This document shows positions 9,129 through 19,564 of a DNA stretch of 33,104 bases, one piece after another (the first letter of the stretch is position 1; each line of letters opens with the position of its first letter). The notes beneath the pieces are model-generated. The model saw only the letters and a program-made list of their open reading frames with translations. It did not search any database and was not told the origin of the DNA. The position numbers and the translations under genes were made by a program. The DNA comes from Entamoeba histolytica HM-1:IMSS (Eukaryota > Evosea > Mastigamoebida > Endamoebidae), in assembly GCF_000208925.1 (NCBI RefSeq), contig NW_001915046.1, positions 1 through 33,104 of the forward strand, written 5' to 3'.

Positions 9129-9953
9129 TTATTTATTTAAAGCGTCAATAATTTGTCTGAATTTATTTTGGTCAGCCACATTACATTGATCACTAAAATT
9201 CACATATTCAACACAAGTTTTGATTTCACTTATTTCTTTACTACTTCTGTCTATTATAAGTTTTAATGACCATTCAAAAAAGAATTGATCAGTGATTACA
9301 CTTGCTTCTCTTTTATGATGTTTAATAATAACAGTTTTTGGTGTAATATCAATATCAACCCTCCATCCATTTGGGACATCTCTATATGGAAATTTCATTC
9401 TTAATGGAACATAATATTGTACAGCACTTGCAAACATACATTGTGTAATAGTTTTAAGAATAGAAAGCACAAGGTCTTCTTCTTTAATATTTTCTTTTAA
9501 GTAACTCTCTCCAAAAATAGCTGCATCTCCATTTCGTTTACCAGAAACATACGGAAAATATTTGTCATATGTTGAAGTTAACTTGTTTGCTAATTCTTTT
9601 TCATCTAATGAAGATGCTAAACCACAAACTACAGCTTTAATACATTCTTCAGCTTGATAATCAGGATTTTGTTCGGATATTTTAGGTCCAGAAACAACTA
9701 ATAAAGAATCTTTAAATACTTGAACTTTCGGAGCAAGTCGTGGAATATCAATGAAAACAGATGTGTCTTTAACAGGACGAGAATAAACTGCTTTAATGTC
9801 ATTTACCATTTCTTCTAATGCAATAACATCAGGCTTAAATTCAGGATTATAAAATGAAACATATCCATTTTCTTTTCGTTTAATAACATAACCAACAATT
9901 ACAATTATAAATACAACTAAAGAAGCAATTGAAGTAACAATAATGGTGCTCAT
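9129..9953 (-). CDS. Hypothetical signal-anchored membrane protein
   Basis: This 274-residue protein has one clear hydrophobic helix right at the N terminus (about residues 3-24, rich in Ile/Val), followed by 'KRKE'. The positive residues after the helix suggest that the rest faces the cytosol, so this is likely an N-anchored protein of the ER or another membrane. The remaining 240 residues form one soluble domain with mixed helix and strand, including 'FPYRDVPNGWRVDIDITPKT' and 'FFFEWSLKLIIDRSSKEISE'. I do not recognise a family and see no enzyme motif. The start ATG 9953 is required to include the anchor. It is a single exon. Confidence 0.75.
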   Translation of the reverse strand: MSTIIVTSIASLVVFIIVIVGYVIKRKENGYVSFYNPEFKPDVIALEEMVNDIKAVYSRPVKDTSVFIDIPRLAPKVQVFKDSLLVVSGPKISEQNPDYQAEECIKAVVCGLASSLDEKELANKLTSTYDKYFPYVSGKRNGDAAIFGESYLKENIKEEDLVLSILKTITQCMFASAVQYYVPLRMKFPYRDVPNGWRVDIDITPKTVIIKHHKREASVITDQFFFEWSLKLIIDRSSKEISEIKTCVEYVNFSDQCNVADQNKFRQIIDALNK

Positions 9954-10479
9954 TGGAAGTGATAACGTGATTGATTTTTTTAGATTTTATGAATTTTATT
10001 CAACACAAAGTATTATATCTATATTTAGCATTTTTTGAAATTATTTTTTTAGTTTTTAATAATAACAAAACTAAAATTTTATAATATTTGTTAATTATAA
10101 TAGAAATTGGAGTTTTATAAGAAAAGTAACATAAATAAAAAAACAGTAAAATAAAGATAGTTTTTTTAAAGAGCCATAATAAAATAAAGAATAAAAGAAA
10201 TGTATATTTCAAAATGAATGACTAAATAAAAGTAAGCAAATGAGGAAATAAAATTTGGGTAATTTACGTCTGAAATTGATGATAACCATCTGTCGTTCTG
10301 ATGCTTTTTAATAAAAGTAATTACGTTATTTTTGTGTTGAAAAAGATAAAAATAATAATTTATTTTTATTTCATAGATAATAAAAAAATGATATATAAAA
10401 CAGAAAAAGAGGTGAGGTTTTATTATTAAAGAAAAAAAGAAAAAGTACAAGAAAAAGGCATTTGAAGTTGTTAATTAGA
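9954..10479. other. Intergenic region between divergent genes
   Basis: About 525 bp of AT-rich DNA between the membrane-anchored protein gene and the exportin gene, which run in opposite directions. Hydrophobic open frames on the minus strand here are products of poly-A/T sequence and do not look like genes. The 60 bp before ATG 10480 are purine-rich. No clear GAAC box was seen. Confidence 0.55.
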
Positions 10480-13400
10480 ATGAACAACTTAGAAAATTTG
10501 ATTCAAGAATATTATACTACAACAGATAATAACAGAAGAACTCAATTAAAAACATACTTAATTGAAAAAATAAAAAATAAAGAAGAAATTGAAATACTAA
10601 AAGGGTTATTACAAAGTTCAAACAATGCGTTTGTACAAACATATTGTATATCGTTATTATCACAAGGAATGTTAGAATCTCCAGAATTATTTATTGGAAT
10701 TTCTGAGTCTATTCAACTTCTTGCACTTCAATTATTTAAAAATAATCCTCAAATGAAAAAGTCAGCCTCAGGTCTTTTTGCTTCAAGTGTTATTGGATGT
10801 TGGCAATTTGAACATAATACACAAAATTTAGTAAATACTTTTCAAGTATTATCAAATAGGAATTATGATGTTTTTGTTGAAATGTCAAATACTTTAATCG
10901 ATGTTTGTTTTATATGAATATGTATTTTATTTTTCTTTTGTTTATTATATTATTTACATTTTATAGACATTTAGAACTTACCAAACAAAACCAAGTTTTC
11001 CAAAGAAAATCACTGCTGATTTTAGAAATAGTATATTAATGACTATTACTGGATTAGCTGGAAATAATTTAAATAGACCAGGAATTGGTGCAATTTCTAT
11101 TTTAGAAAATGCAATGTTTGTTTGTAATATTACAAAAACGGATGAAACTGATGAAACTTTTACGTTTTGTCCAACAAAAGAGTTTTTAGATTATTTTATG
11201 TCAATTTTAGATACAATCATTTCAAAAGTTCCCGAATCTTTAAATTTGATTGATCAATTAGCACGTATTAGACCATCTTGTTTTGTTGATACTTTGGAAA
11301 TAGAAGGTTCAAGAGAATGGTTTATTAAAAAATTAGTTAAAGTCGTTGATTATTGTGCAACAAGTGGGAGAGTTGAATTAATAAATTTGGGGTCTCAACT
11401 ATTAACTGACCTTCATGCTACACATCCAATTTTTAGTTATATTAGTCAAGATTTTATTGATCATATTGCTATATTCACTACATTTGCTTGTTATAATGGT
11501 GATTCTAAATCAATATATAATATATTAAGGTTTTGGGGTATGTATTCCTTATATCCATCATTTATACCAAGTTCATTTGAATGTGTTGTTGTATTATTTT
11601 GTAGACTAATACAAGATGAATATGAAGAGATTAATGAAAGTGCATTTCTTCATTTTGGAGTTTTAGCAAAAATATGTCTTGGAGAAACTTTTAGTATTTT
11701 TGAAACGTTTATCAATTTATTTATTGAAAACCAAAGCGTAAATCAAAGTGATTCTGTGTTATTTCAAAGAATATTTAAAACAATTGAAGCTTCAAAAACA
11801 AATGAAGAAATATATTTTAATATATTTTCGAATTTAATTATATTATCATCATCTATTATTGCAGGAAGAGATCCTACTGACTCTCAGTCTGTTTGTCTTT
11901 ATTCAATGTTTGCAAAAAAGATAGATCTTATATGTAAAGGATGTATAAGTAATATTAATTCATCCTTATTTGATAGAAATATAGAAACTCCAAGGTCTAA
12001 AGTTCAAATGGCAATATTAATGTTTTATAAAAATTATATATCAAGTTATTTATGGGATGAAAGTAAAAATTATAGAGATGATGGAATGGTTATTATCAGA
12101 CAAGATTCTTTAACTAGTGCATTTGGATATTATTTATCTTTAATTGAAATGATATTTACATTAATTCCTATGTGGTGTAGAAATTATAAAATATTAATGG
12201 AAATTACTGAAGTATTAAAAAAAATTGTTTCTATTAATGAATATGCAAATAAAGTTGTTAAATTACCTCCTTTAAAATTTTTATTTGAAAGTGATTGTTT
12301 TAGTGTATTACAAAATGTTTCACTTCCTTTAAATGAAATGGTAAATTTTAGAACAGCTTTTTACCAATGTCTTGGGTTATTATTATATAATATTCCTTTA
12401 TCATATCATGTTGGATTTTTAAGACAATTTTTAGTACCTCATCCATTTCAATTAGTTGATATAAGAGCAATTGTAAAAGCTTCTCATTCATGTATAGAAA
12501 ATATTCCACCAATTTTTGAACATATTTGTGCTCATAACGATGTTTATTTACATCCAATAAATGGACCAATTAATGGAGATGATTGGTTCTTTGTATTAAA
12601 ATTAGCAAAACAAATTACTGTGTCAAGAGATTTTAAATATAATTATGCACCTGAATGTCCAACTGCCTGTAGACTTTTTCATTATATTGCTGAACTTGTT
12701 ATTAAATTCTCTGAATATGCTTTAGAACAACAAACGCAATTACTTGCTACGCCAAAAGGAGAGTTATTTGATAATTTTATTAGAAATGCATCACTTGCAA
12801 TAAAGGTGACAGTTTGCTTATTAGATAATAGTCACATTAATTTTGCAGCATTTAAAATATATAATGACAATACGGTTACTATGCTAATTAATGCTATAGC
12901 ATCATTGTCAATGATGATAGAAAATTATTCATTAAATTATCCAAAAACTTTTGAAATATTATTAAAATATTGCGAAAAAATGGCAGAACAAGTAGTTTCA
13001 CTTCAACTTGAAAGTGAAAAAGTTCAATTTATATTTAGGTTTGCTTGTAGAGCATTAAAAGAGAAAAAAGTATTATGGATAGTAACTGGAAGTTCAGCTA
13101 TTGAATCAATATTATATTCTGCATATAATCAACGAAGTACAAACGAATATTGTGTAATATTATTAAAAGCGCTTCAAGGATTAATACCTGACATAATAAT
13201 GAATGCCTTTGATAATTTATTTAATGAATTTGAGGCATGGACATTAGAACGATTAATATTTGCTATTATTGTTATATATCCAGATATTTATCAAAAAACT
13301 CAATTTAGAATTGCAAGTTTTATTCAAAATACTGTAAAACGTCAAAAATTTATGTCATATTTCCAAATGATAGATTTAGGTGGAACTATAGAATTAGATG

Positions 13401-13486
13401 ACCGTAAAATAAGTTCATTTGATGAACGATTAAAAGAATTCATTAAAGCAATTAAACCACTTTATCATAATAATGGATATGAATAA
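10480..13486 (+). CDS. XPO7: Exportin-7-like karyopherin (2 exons)
   Basis: Spliced model: 10480-10902 and 10967-13486, giving 980 residues, with a 64-nt intron GTTTGT...TAG. Importin-beta family members carry proteins or RNA through nuclear pores under Ran control. The protein is built of HEAT-like helix pairs throughout. Fit to exportin-7/RanBP16 comes from several places: the N-terminal 'LENLIQEYYTTTDNNRR', the intron junction region 'KKITADFRNSIL', 'LPPLKFLFES' with 'NFRTAFYQCLGLLLYN', and 'HINFAAFKIYND'. The length is close to the usual 1,080 residues of the family, a little shorter. The start is ATG 10480. Exportin-4 is the nearest alternative, but the C-terminal blocks fit exportin-7 better. 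Asn/Ile-rich content reflects the AT-rich genome. Confidence 0.8.
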
Positions 13487-13730
13487 ATTTTTTTTTTCAA
13501 ATTATTATTTTTTTTTTGTTATAAAAATTTTTTAAATTCCATTTTTAATTTATTTTCTCAAAACAAAGGGGAATTTTCTAAAGAATCTTTTGAAATAAAG
13601 AGTTAAGTATTTTATTTTTTAAACTTCCTAAAATACTAAAATACTGAAAAAAAATGAATAACTCTTTTACTAAATGACACATTAAAGACCTTTTCAAACA
13701 GTTTTTTTGTTAAATTTCTTAATAAAATGA

Positions 13731-13750
13731 AAGAACTATGAAAATTTACA
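13731..13750 (+). promoter_or_regulatory. GAAC-like and initiator-like elements of the Rab gene
   Basis: AAGAACTATG at 13731-13740 followed directly by AAAATTTACA (close to the Entamoeba initiator AAAAATTCA) lies 12 bp before the Rab start codon at 13762. Matched by eye only. Confidence 0.45.
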
Positions 13751-13761
13751 GTAAATAATCT

Positions 13762-14409
13762 ATGACCCAAGAACCTAATTATGTTTTTAAAATATTAATG
13801 ATTGGAGAGTCAAGTGTTGGTAAAACATCATTGGTGAAAAGATATTGTGAAGGAATGTTTCTAGAAGAAATGATGTCAACAGTTGGTATTGACTTTGAAT
13901 TTAAAGAGCTAAAAATTGGAGAAACTCTTGTTAAATTACAAATTTGGGACACCGCTGGACAAGAAAGATTTCATAATGTTACAAGTAGTTATTTTAGAGG
14001 GACTCATGGTTGTATTATTGTTTATGATGTAAATAAATTAGAAACATTTGAAAAAGTTTGTTATTTAAATAACAATAACATAGTAAAAAGGAAAAAAAAT
14101 AACATAATAAAATAGTTAAACTACTGGATAGAAGAATATCGTGATGAACAACCAAACTCAGAAATTATTATTGTTGGGAATAAAATTGATAAAGAAATGA
14201 AAGTCCTTGAATCAAATGCTATTCAATTTGCAAATACAAGAAAAGCACGTCATTATTTAAGTAGTGCTAAAACAGGACAAAACGTTGAAGAAATATTCCA
14301 AGACTTAGCAGAATCAATTTTACAAAATAAAAAGTTAATTGCTTTACTTAATGAGGCTAACCAAATAACTACCATTTCTCCTATTCAAGAAAATTCTTCT
14401 TGTTGTTGA
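13762..14409 (+). CDS. Rab family small GTPase (2 exons)
   Basis: Spliced model: 13762-14055 and 14116-14409, giving 195 residues, with a 60-nt intron GTTTGT...TAG. Rab GTPases control vesicle budding, movement and fusion. All nucleotide motifs are present: P-loop GESSVGKT (15-22), switch I Thr40 in 'STVGIDFEF', 'WDTAGQERF' (62-70), GNKID (119-123) and 'SSAK' (147-150). The end is SSCC, a double-cysteine site for two geranylgeranyl groups, so the protein should be membrane-anchored. The catalytic Gln67 is kept, so GTP hydrolysis is likely. The intron splits the gene just after 'LETFEK'. Without splicing the frame runs into a stop. I cannot place it in a named Rab subfamily. Confidence 0.95.
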
Positions 14410-14620
14410 TTCAAGGTGAGAAATAATGTAAAAAGTTGACCAAATTACATATATTTCTTCTACTATTTTGAGTTAATGTAAATAAGTTCTTTTTATGATA
14501 AGATTAAATCTCATTATATTTTCTCTCATAAAAAGAAATATGAGAGGAGTTATTATAATCCTAAAAATCAAATTTTTTTTTTATCTTTTTATAATCTCAT
14601 TGTTTTTATTATAATTTTTT

Positions 14621-16555
14621 ATGTCAAAAGACAATCAAAGTAAAACTTCATTTAAAAATTTTGGTTCAAAAGCTTCTCCTGTTCCTATCACTGATACTAC
14701 TGTTTCTATTATATTAGACCCAAACAAAGATGCACAAGAAATTGCTGGAGTATTACACACATATTGGCATATGAAAGAAAGACAATGGAATCGAAAGATT
14801 ACAATGACATTTACAAATTCGAGTAAAACCTTCAGTGTTTTATATTCTATTAGTATTGCAATTATCTTTTTGGTTTACTTAATGCTTCAAATATTTCTAT
14901 TTAAACGACATAATAAATTTATTGTTGAATATTTATTAGAAGCTGTTCTTTCAATTGCTTGTATTTTATTTGGTCCTCGTTTACAAATGAAGTATCGAAT
15001 TCTTACTACTGAGGCTTATCTTTTTACCATTACTTTTTTTATTTGTTCATGGTATTATCAACCAGGGTATTATGTTCCTTATTTATTTTGTTGTGTTTTG
15101 TTTGGCTTATTTTCGTTATTTATTTATTCAACTTCACTTCGTTTAAAGAGGTTTTATATTAGTCAAATAAGACGAGAGACAGGGTCAATTAGAAAAATTG
15201 TGCAAGAAGACACAATACGATATGAAATTCAACAAGACCAATTCTTTAGTAGTCCTCATTTATGTGTTTTAGAATCTAAATATTCAGGATTAGTCGAAGG
15301 AGAATCACTTTGGATTGATACAAGTTATCAAGGAGAATATGTTAGTGGATGGTTTGAACATGGTGAGCCTGTAGGTCCTTTTGAATCAATTGAAAATGGG
15401 ACTAGAAATGTTTTACATAGTTTACGTATTATTTTTGCTACAGATGCCCAAGGCAAATACACTAATCATCGTAAACCATTGCATTATGGAGTTGCTGGTG
15501 TTGAATGTAATGTTTCTGGTAATTTTTATTTAGGATATCCACGTTGTCGATTTATCAATGGACCAACATTATGTCAATGTCAAGGTCCATGCCAATGTTT
15601 AAATAATCAATTTTTATATTATAAACACTCTGATGATAATAAACCAGTTGAAACTATTACAGTTGCTATTGATTCTCTAAACAATCTTTCAATCTCAGGA
15701 TTCCAAGGGGATGTTGATGACATTAAATTAAACTATGATAACGGTCAAATTGGGATTGATGAACGTTGGTTGCCAATAGCAGAAGAAGGGAAAGAAGCGT
15801 TAATATACATTCATGGATTAAATCATACATTAGTGGATGCATTAAAGAGATTAGGTCAATTACTTGCATTAGGACATTTTCCAAAACATATTATTCCATT
15901 TGTATTTAGTTGGCCATCATGTTCCAATCCATTTTTGTATTGTTGTGCAGCAAATGTTTCTAGTGATAATGCGGTTCATAGGGATTTACGGAGATTTCTT
16001 TATTCTCTTCGAAATACAAAAATAAAGAAAATTCATTTCTTAGGACATTCATTAGGAACAAGATTTTTCTTACAAAGTTTTTCAATGTTAAAAGAATTAT
16101 TTGCTCCAACAGAAGAGTTTTGTAAAGACCATGGATTGTTTGAAGTTCACAATTTAATATTATTGTCTGGAGATTATGATGCAGCTACATTTGTTGATGA
16201 TTATCCTGATTTTATTCCTTATATCAAGCATGTTTCTTTATATGCAGACTCTCGAGATATGGCATTAAGGTCAAGTAAATTTATGATGAGAGGAAGTAGA
16301 ATAGGTCAAAATGTCTCAGTCTTTAAAGATTTAAATGGAAAGAAATTAGATGATATTGATGTTATAGATACAGGTGATCTTGAACGAAATATTGATGGTG
16401 CTAATCATGGTTTCTTTAATATTAATACCTCAATGATCGAAGATCTTCAAGAAGTTATTTGTTCAGGTAAAACTGCTGCACAAAGAACTAGTAGATTAGT
16501 TGAAAAAGATGGTGTATATCATTTTACTCTTCTTCCAAGAAGTGTTAAGATGTGA
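14621..16555 (+). CDS. Membrane-bound alpha/beta hydrolase, DUF900 family
   Basis: A 644-residue, single-exon protein. The N-terminal 65 residues are soluble. Residues about 70-170 hold four hydrophobic segments, likely a membrane domain. Residues about 215-300 contain short repeats of the kind 'GEYVSGWFEHGEPVGPF', similar in style to MORN repeats. A cysteine-rich patch follows, with 'CQCQGPCQC'. The C-terminal third is an alpha/beta hydrolase: 'YIHGLNH' (oxyanion side), 'FVFSWPS', nucleophile elbow GHSLG with Ser477, a candidate acid Asp543 in 'YADSRD', and His596 in 'GANHGFF'. This order and the HG.N and SWPS blocks fit DUF900. Substrate is unknown; lipase or esterase activity is plausible but not shown. 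It faces the FHA gene tail-to-tail, 75 bp apart. Confidence 0.85.
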   Translation: MSKDNQSKTSFKNFGSKASPVPITDTTVSIILDPNKDAQEIAGVLHTYWHMKERQWNRKITMTFTNSSKTFSVLYSISIAIIFLVYLMLQIFLFKRHNKFIVEYLLEAVLSIACILFGPRLQMKYRILTTEAYLFTITFFICSWYYQPGYYVPYLFCCVLFGLFSLFIYSTSLRLKRFYISQIRRETGSIRKIVQEDTIRYEIQQDQFFSSPHLCVLESKYSGLVEGESLWIDTSYQGEYVSGWFEHGEPVGPFESIENGTRNVLHSLRIIFATDAQGKYTNHRKPLHYGVAGVECNVSGNFYLGYPRCRFINGPTLCQCQGPCQCLNNQFLYYKHSDDNKPVETITVAIDSLNNLSISGFQGDVDDIKLNYDNGQIGIDERWLPIAEEGKEALIYIHGLNHTLVDALKRLGQLLALGHFPKHIIPFVFSWPSCSNPFLYCCAANVSSDNAVHRDLRRFLYSLRNTKIKKIHFLGHSLGTRFFLQSFSMLKELFAPTEEFCKDHGLFEVHNLILLSGDYDAATFVDDYPDFIPYIKHVSLYADSRDMALRSSKFMMRGSRIGQNVSVFKDLNGKKLDDIDVIDTGDLERNIDGANHGFFNINTSMIEDLQEVICSGKTAAQRTSRLVEKDGVYHFTLLPRSVKM

Positions 16556-16630
16556 TAAATTAAATTATTTATTAAATATTTCATTTTCATTCTTTTTGTT
16601 TATATTTAAAAATCATTCAATTCAAATACA

Positions 16631-17338
16631 TTAATCAAAGTAAAATGGTTCATCATCACTAATATTATCACTATTTGCAAAAAATATTGTTTGGTCATTT
16701 GCAACTCCACTTGTATTACAACTTTGTGTTTTTCCAACATTATCATCATCGTCATCAAATATAAATACTTCATCATTATAGTCAATGTTATTAAAAACGA
16801 TTTGTTCATTAGATTTATCATCAGTACTTTCTGAAGTGATTTCTTCAAGTTTAGAAGTCCTACACTTTTCGTTATGTTGTTTATTAAAAGATTTTTTTTT
16901 CTTTTGACACACTGTTTTTTTAATTAAAAAATTATCATCAAATGAAGGTGGGATTGGCTTAGTTTCTTCTTTCCTTTTAATTTGAAGCTTTAATGAAGGA
17001 CGGTCATTCATTTTAATTGTAATACGAGTATTTGGTCGTGTTTCTTCCTTCTTCTTTAAATATGTAAATTCTTTCCCACAAACAGATAACACATCTCCAT
17101 GATGTAAGTTTTGTTTAGTCTTTACTTTAACTCCATTGACAAGAACTGGTGCTAAATCACTTAAGTTACAAACACATCTTCCCCAATCTTTATCGCATAC
17201 AATTAATGAACAATGTCTAGGTAATATATTTGGTGTTTCTTCTTCAATTCTAATATCACCGAGTGAGCCAATACTAATAAGTACTTTGCTTAAATCAAAT
17301 ATATTTTTTGAAGAAGAGATCAAATAAAAGTTTTGCAT
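16631..17338 (-). CDS. FHA-domain protein with acidic tail
   Basis: A 235-residue protein. Residues 1-95 form a forkhead-associated domain, a fold that binds phosphothreonine. The phosphate-binding area is 'ILPRHCSLIV' with Arg41-His42 (compare SRxH), followed by 'VLVNGVKV' (66-72) and 'LHHGDVLSVCGKEFTYL'. This last block is close in style to the FHA of Ki-67 and related chromatin proteins, although that comparison is loose. The usual Ser before Arg is Pro here. Residues about 95-160 are very basic. The last 80 residues are acidic, with a DDDDD run and a final 'DDEPFYFD'. Nuclear location is likely from the basic stretch. It is a single exon from ATG 17338. Confidence 0.82.
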   Translation of the reverse strand: MQNFYLISSSKNIFDLSKVLISIGSLGDIRIEEETPNILPRHCSLIVCDKDWGRCVCNLSDLAPVLVNGVKVKTKQNLHHGDVLSVCGKEFTYLKKKEETRPNTRITIKMNDRPSLKLQIKRKEETKPIPPSFDDNFLIKKTVCQKKKKSFNKQHNEKCRTSKLEEITSESTDDKSNEQIVFNNIDYNDEVFIFDDDDDNVGKTQSCNTSGVANDQTIFFANSDNISDDEPFYFD

Positions 17339-17470
17339 TAAAAAAATATTATATTAAATTTACAGTTCTTAAAGAGAATTTTTTAATTTACTAATAACTA
17401 ATGATGTTAATAATTTATTAAAAATATAAAAATATAAACTTCAATACTTTACTAAATCATAACCTTTAGT

Positions 17471-17830
17471 TTAAATTTTTTGAGCAATAAATTCTTTAAG
17501 AGCTTCAACAGTTCTTGGACCTTCAAACTCAATATTTTCATTACCCTTGTATAAAATAACTGTTGGATATCCTTGAACATGTTCACAAATATCTTGGTTT
17601 TGAGTACAATCAACTTCAGCAACAATTAAATTTGGGAATTCAGTAGCTGCAACGTTTGAGAATTCTTCATAAATTGGAGCAAGTCTCTTACAATGTCCAC
17701 ACCATGGTGCAAAGAATTTAATAAAAACTGGTTTTTCTCCTTTAACATAGTCATTAAAGTTAGCAGTACTTATTGAAACAACATTAGCAGAAGCAATGGC
17801 TATTAAGCATAAAGCTAAAAAGGCTCTCAT
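17471..17830 (-). CDS. Single-domain protein disulfide isomerase / secreted thioredoxin
   Basis: A 119-residue protein: a signal peptide (about residues 1-15, hydrophobic 'FLALCLIAIASA') and one thioredoxin domain with the PDI-type active site 'APWCGHCKR' (Cys44 and Cys47). Other fold marks are 'VAEVDCTQN' and the cis-Pro in 'GYPTVILY'. It should form or exchange disulfides in the secretory pathway. It ends 'FIAQKI' with no KDEL-type signal, so it may leave the ER or be held by partners. Typical PDIs have two active domains; this is the short form. It is a single exon with ATG 17830. A KDEL receptor is encoded 4 kb away, but this protein does not carry the signal it would read. Confidence 0.95.
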   Translation of the reverse strand: MRAFLALCLIAIASANVVSISTANFNDYVKGEKPVFIKFFAPWCGHCKRLAPIYEEFSNVAATEFPNLIVAEVDCTQNQDICEHVQGYPTVILYKGNENIEFEGPRTVEALKEFIAQKI

Positions 17831-17951
17831 TTTGTGTTTTTAAGTTAAGATTATTCTTTCTTGAAATACCATTTTATTTTTATCTAAAAAGATTTATAAT
17901 TACATTATAGTTTATAATAGTAAAATTTTAATATATTTCTTTGATGATGAA

Positions 17952-17968
17952 TTTTTTTTTTTTTTTTT
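17952..17968. repeat. Poly-T run
   Basis: A 17-base T homopolymer in the spacer between the PDI and PRA1 genes. It is likely to be length-variable. No function is implied. Confidence 0.6.
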
Positions 17969-18055
17969 AAAGTAAAAAAAACTGAATATATAACATATTT
18001 CTTTATTTTTTTTTAAATAACATAAATGAAATAACAAAAAAAAATAAGACTTATC

Positions 18056-18559
18056 TTAAAGGGAAGTAAGAAGTACTTCTTCCATATGAACTCTTGTGAT
18101 AGAATGTAAGGTAGATCCCGATACAGCTATTGTAAATAATAACCAAATGAATAATTTATTTGTAAATAAGCAAAGAATGAATGTAATAAAGACATAAATA
18201 ATAGAAAGAATAGTTGGTTTCAATTGAAAAAGAGAAGAATGTTTTAATTTAGGAATAGAAAAGAACAATAAGATATTGAAAAGAGATTCTGTTATAAAGA
18301 ATTTCCATGAACCAATAAAGAGAGAAGGAATAAAAATAATAAAATAAATAAATATATAAATTTTAATATACGTTCTAATATTATTTTCATATCGACTTTC
18401 AATATCCATTGGAACAGAATATGAAGTTATATTTCCTATAAATGTTTTTAAATCAAATTGTTCATTAAACAAATCATTAATTAAGTATGTTGTAATATCT
18501 TCTAATCCATTATTAGAAACTCTTGAATAATTAGTTTGAGTTGTTTCTTGTTGATCCAT
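18056..18559 (-). CDS. PRA1 family protein (prenylated Rab acceptor)
   Basis: A 167-residue membrane protein. PRA1/Yip3 proteins sit in ER and Golgi membranes and handle prenylated Rabs. The family pattern is visible: 'FIGNITSYSVPMDIESRYENNIRTY' (a Pro before an acidic helix, then Arg..Asn), followed by two long hydrophobic hairpins (about 65-102 and 115-148) split by a short polar loop 'PKLKHSSLFQLKP', and a short polar tail. The first in-frame ATG is 18559; the codons before it are TTG TAT, so a longer start is not supported. It lies head-to-head with the DHHC gene, 96 bp between start codons, so both share a compact promoter region. Identification is by topology and a few residues. Confidence 0.75.
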   Translation of the reverse strand: MDQQETTQTNYSRVSNNGLEDITTYLINDLFNEQFDLKTFIGNITSYSVPMDIESRYENNIRTYIKIYIFIYFIIFIPSLFIGSWKFFITESLFNILLFFSIPKLKHSSLFQLKPTILSIIYVFITFILCLFTNKLFIWLLFTIAVSGSTLHSITRVHMEEVLLTSL

Positions 18560-18655
18560 ATACAATAGTAAATCAGTTCCTTTTATTTAGGAATAAAAAG
18601 AATAGAAATTAGATTTTATCATTAAAAAAAACTATTTATTATAAATAAAAGTTAA

Positions 18656-19501
18656 ATGCCATTATCTCCAACACAACAAAAATATATTAATGCATTTATT
18701 ATTATTATTACAATAGGAAGTACTTGTGGAGTAATAGTATTATTTTATTTGTTTGTATTTCCATTATATCAAATAAATTTCTTTATTCAAATGATGCATA
18801 TTATTTTTCATTGTTATGTCATTTATTCATTATTTTATTTCTATATTAAATGTATTATTTCTGTTCCTTCAAAAAATACATTATTATATAATCAATTATT
18901 TCCTCATTATATTGAACAATATGGTGAAAGATATTGTGAGTATTGTAAAAAATCTAAACCATTAAGAGTTCATCATTGTTCTACATGTAAACAATGTATA
19001 GGAAGATATGATCATCATTGTTTACTAATTTGTAATTGTATAGGAGATTATACAATGCGTTTATTTATTAATACTATTATATATTTTTTTATAGGGTCTC
19101 TTTATCTTATTGTGATGATAAGTTATTTGTATTATAATACTTTATTTGTTTGTTATTTAACAAAAGTAATTTAAAATAAACATAAGAATTAATAGAATTA
19201 GAAAGATATTCCTTTAATTTCAGTAGCAAGTTGTTGTAGTATTTTTGGCATATCAATAGCAATATCAATAGCAATGGGATTATATCTTATTTATTATTTC
19301 TATTTAATTTATAACAATTATACAACAATTGAATTAATTGCTTTGTTATCTGAAAATACAAAAGTATTAAATTATAATAGAGGTTTTTATAATAATTGGA
19401 AAGAAATAATGTTATATAATATTGATCTTCCTTTGATTTATTCATTTATTCCTATAGATCCTTTAACTTGGAACAATAGTAACAGTAGTAAAATTAAATA
19501 A
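18656..19501 (+). CDS. DHHC palmitoyltransferase (2 exons)
   Basis: Spliced model: 18656-19147 and 19202-19501, giving 263 residues, with a 54-nt intron GTTTGT...TAG. These enzymes attach palmitate to cysteines of membrane proteins at ER, Golgi or plasma membrane. Two membrane helices (about 12-38 and 43-70) come before the Cys-rich domain: 'CEYCKKSKPLRVHHCSTCKQC' with 'DHHC' at 119-122. Two more helices follow, and 'NNYTTIEL' supplies the TTxE motif, which lies in exon 2 and confirms the splice. The stretch after DHHC reads 'LLICNCIG' where most members have 'PWVNNCVG', so it is a divergent member. Exon 2 has no start of its own until 19274; its real beginning is 19202. Confidence 0.9.
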
Positions 19502-19564
19502 TTATTGAAGTATTTGATCTTTTATTATTTGAACTAAAAAAGAATTAATAAAACTTTCATTAAT

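Noticed and set aside
10000..10450. Two minus-strand hydrophobic open frames
   Set aside because: Phe/Ile/Tyr/Lys-only composition from AT-rich spacer, with no family features and no promoter.
12348..12569. Minus-strand open frame inside exportin gene
   Set aside because: Shadow of the long exportin frame.
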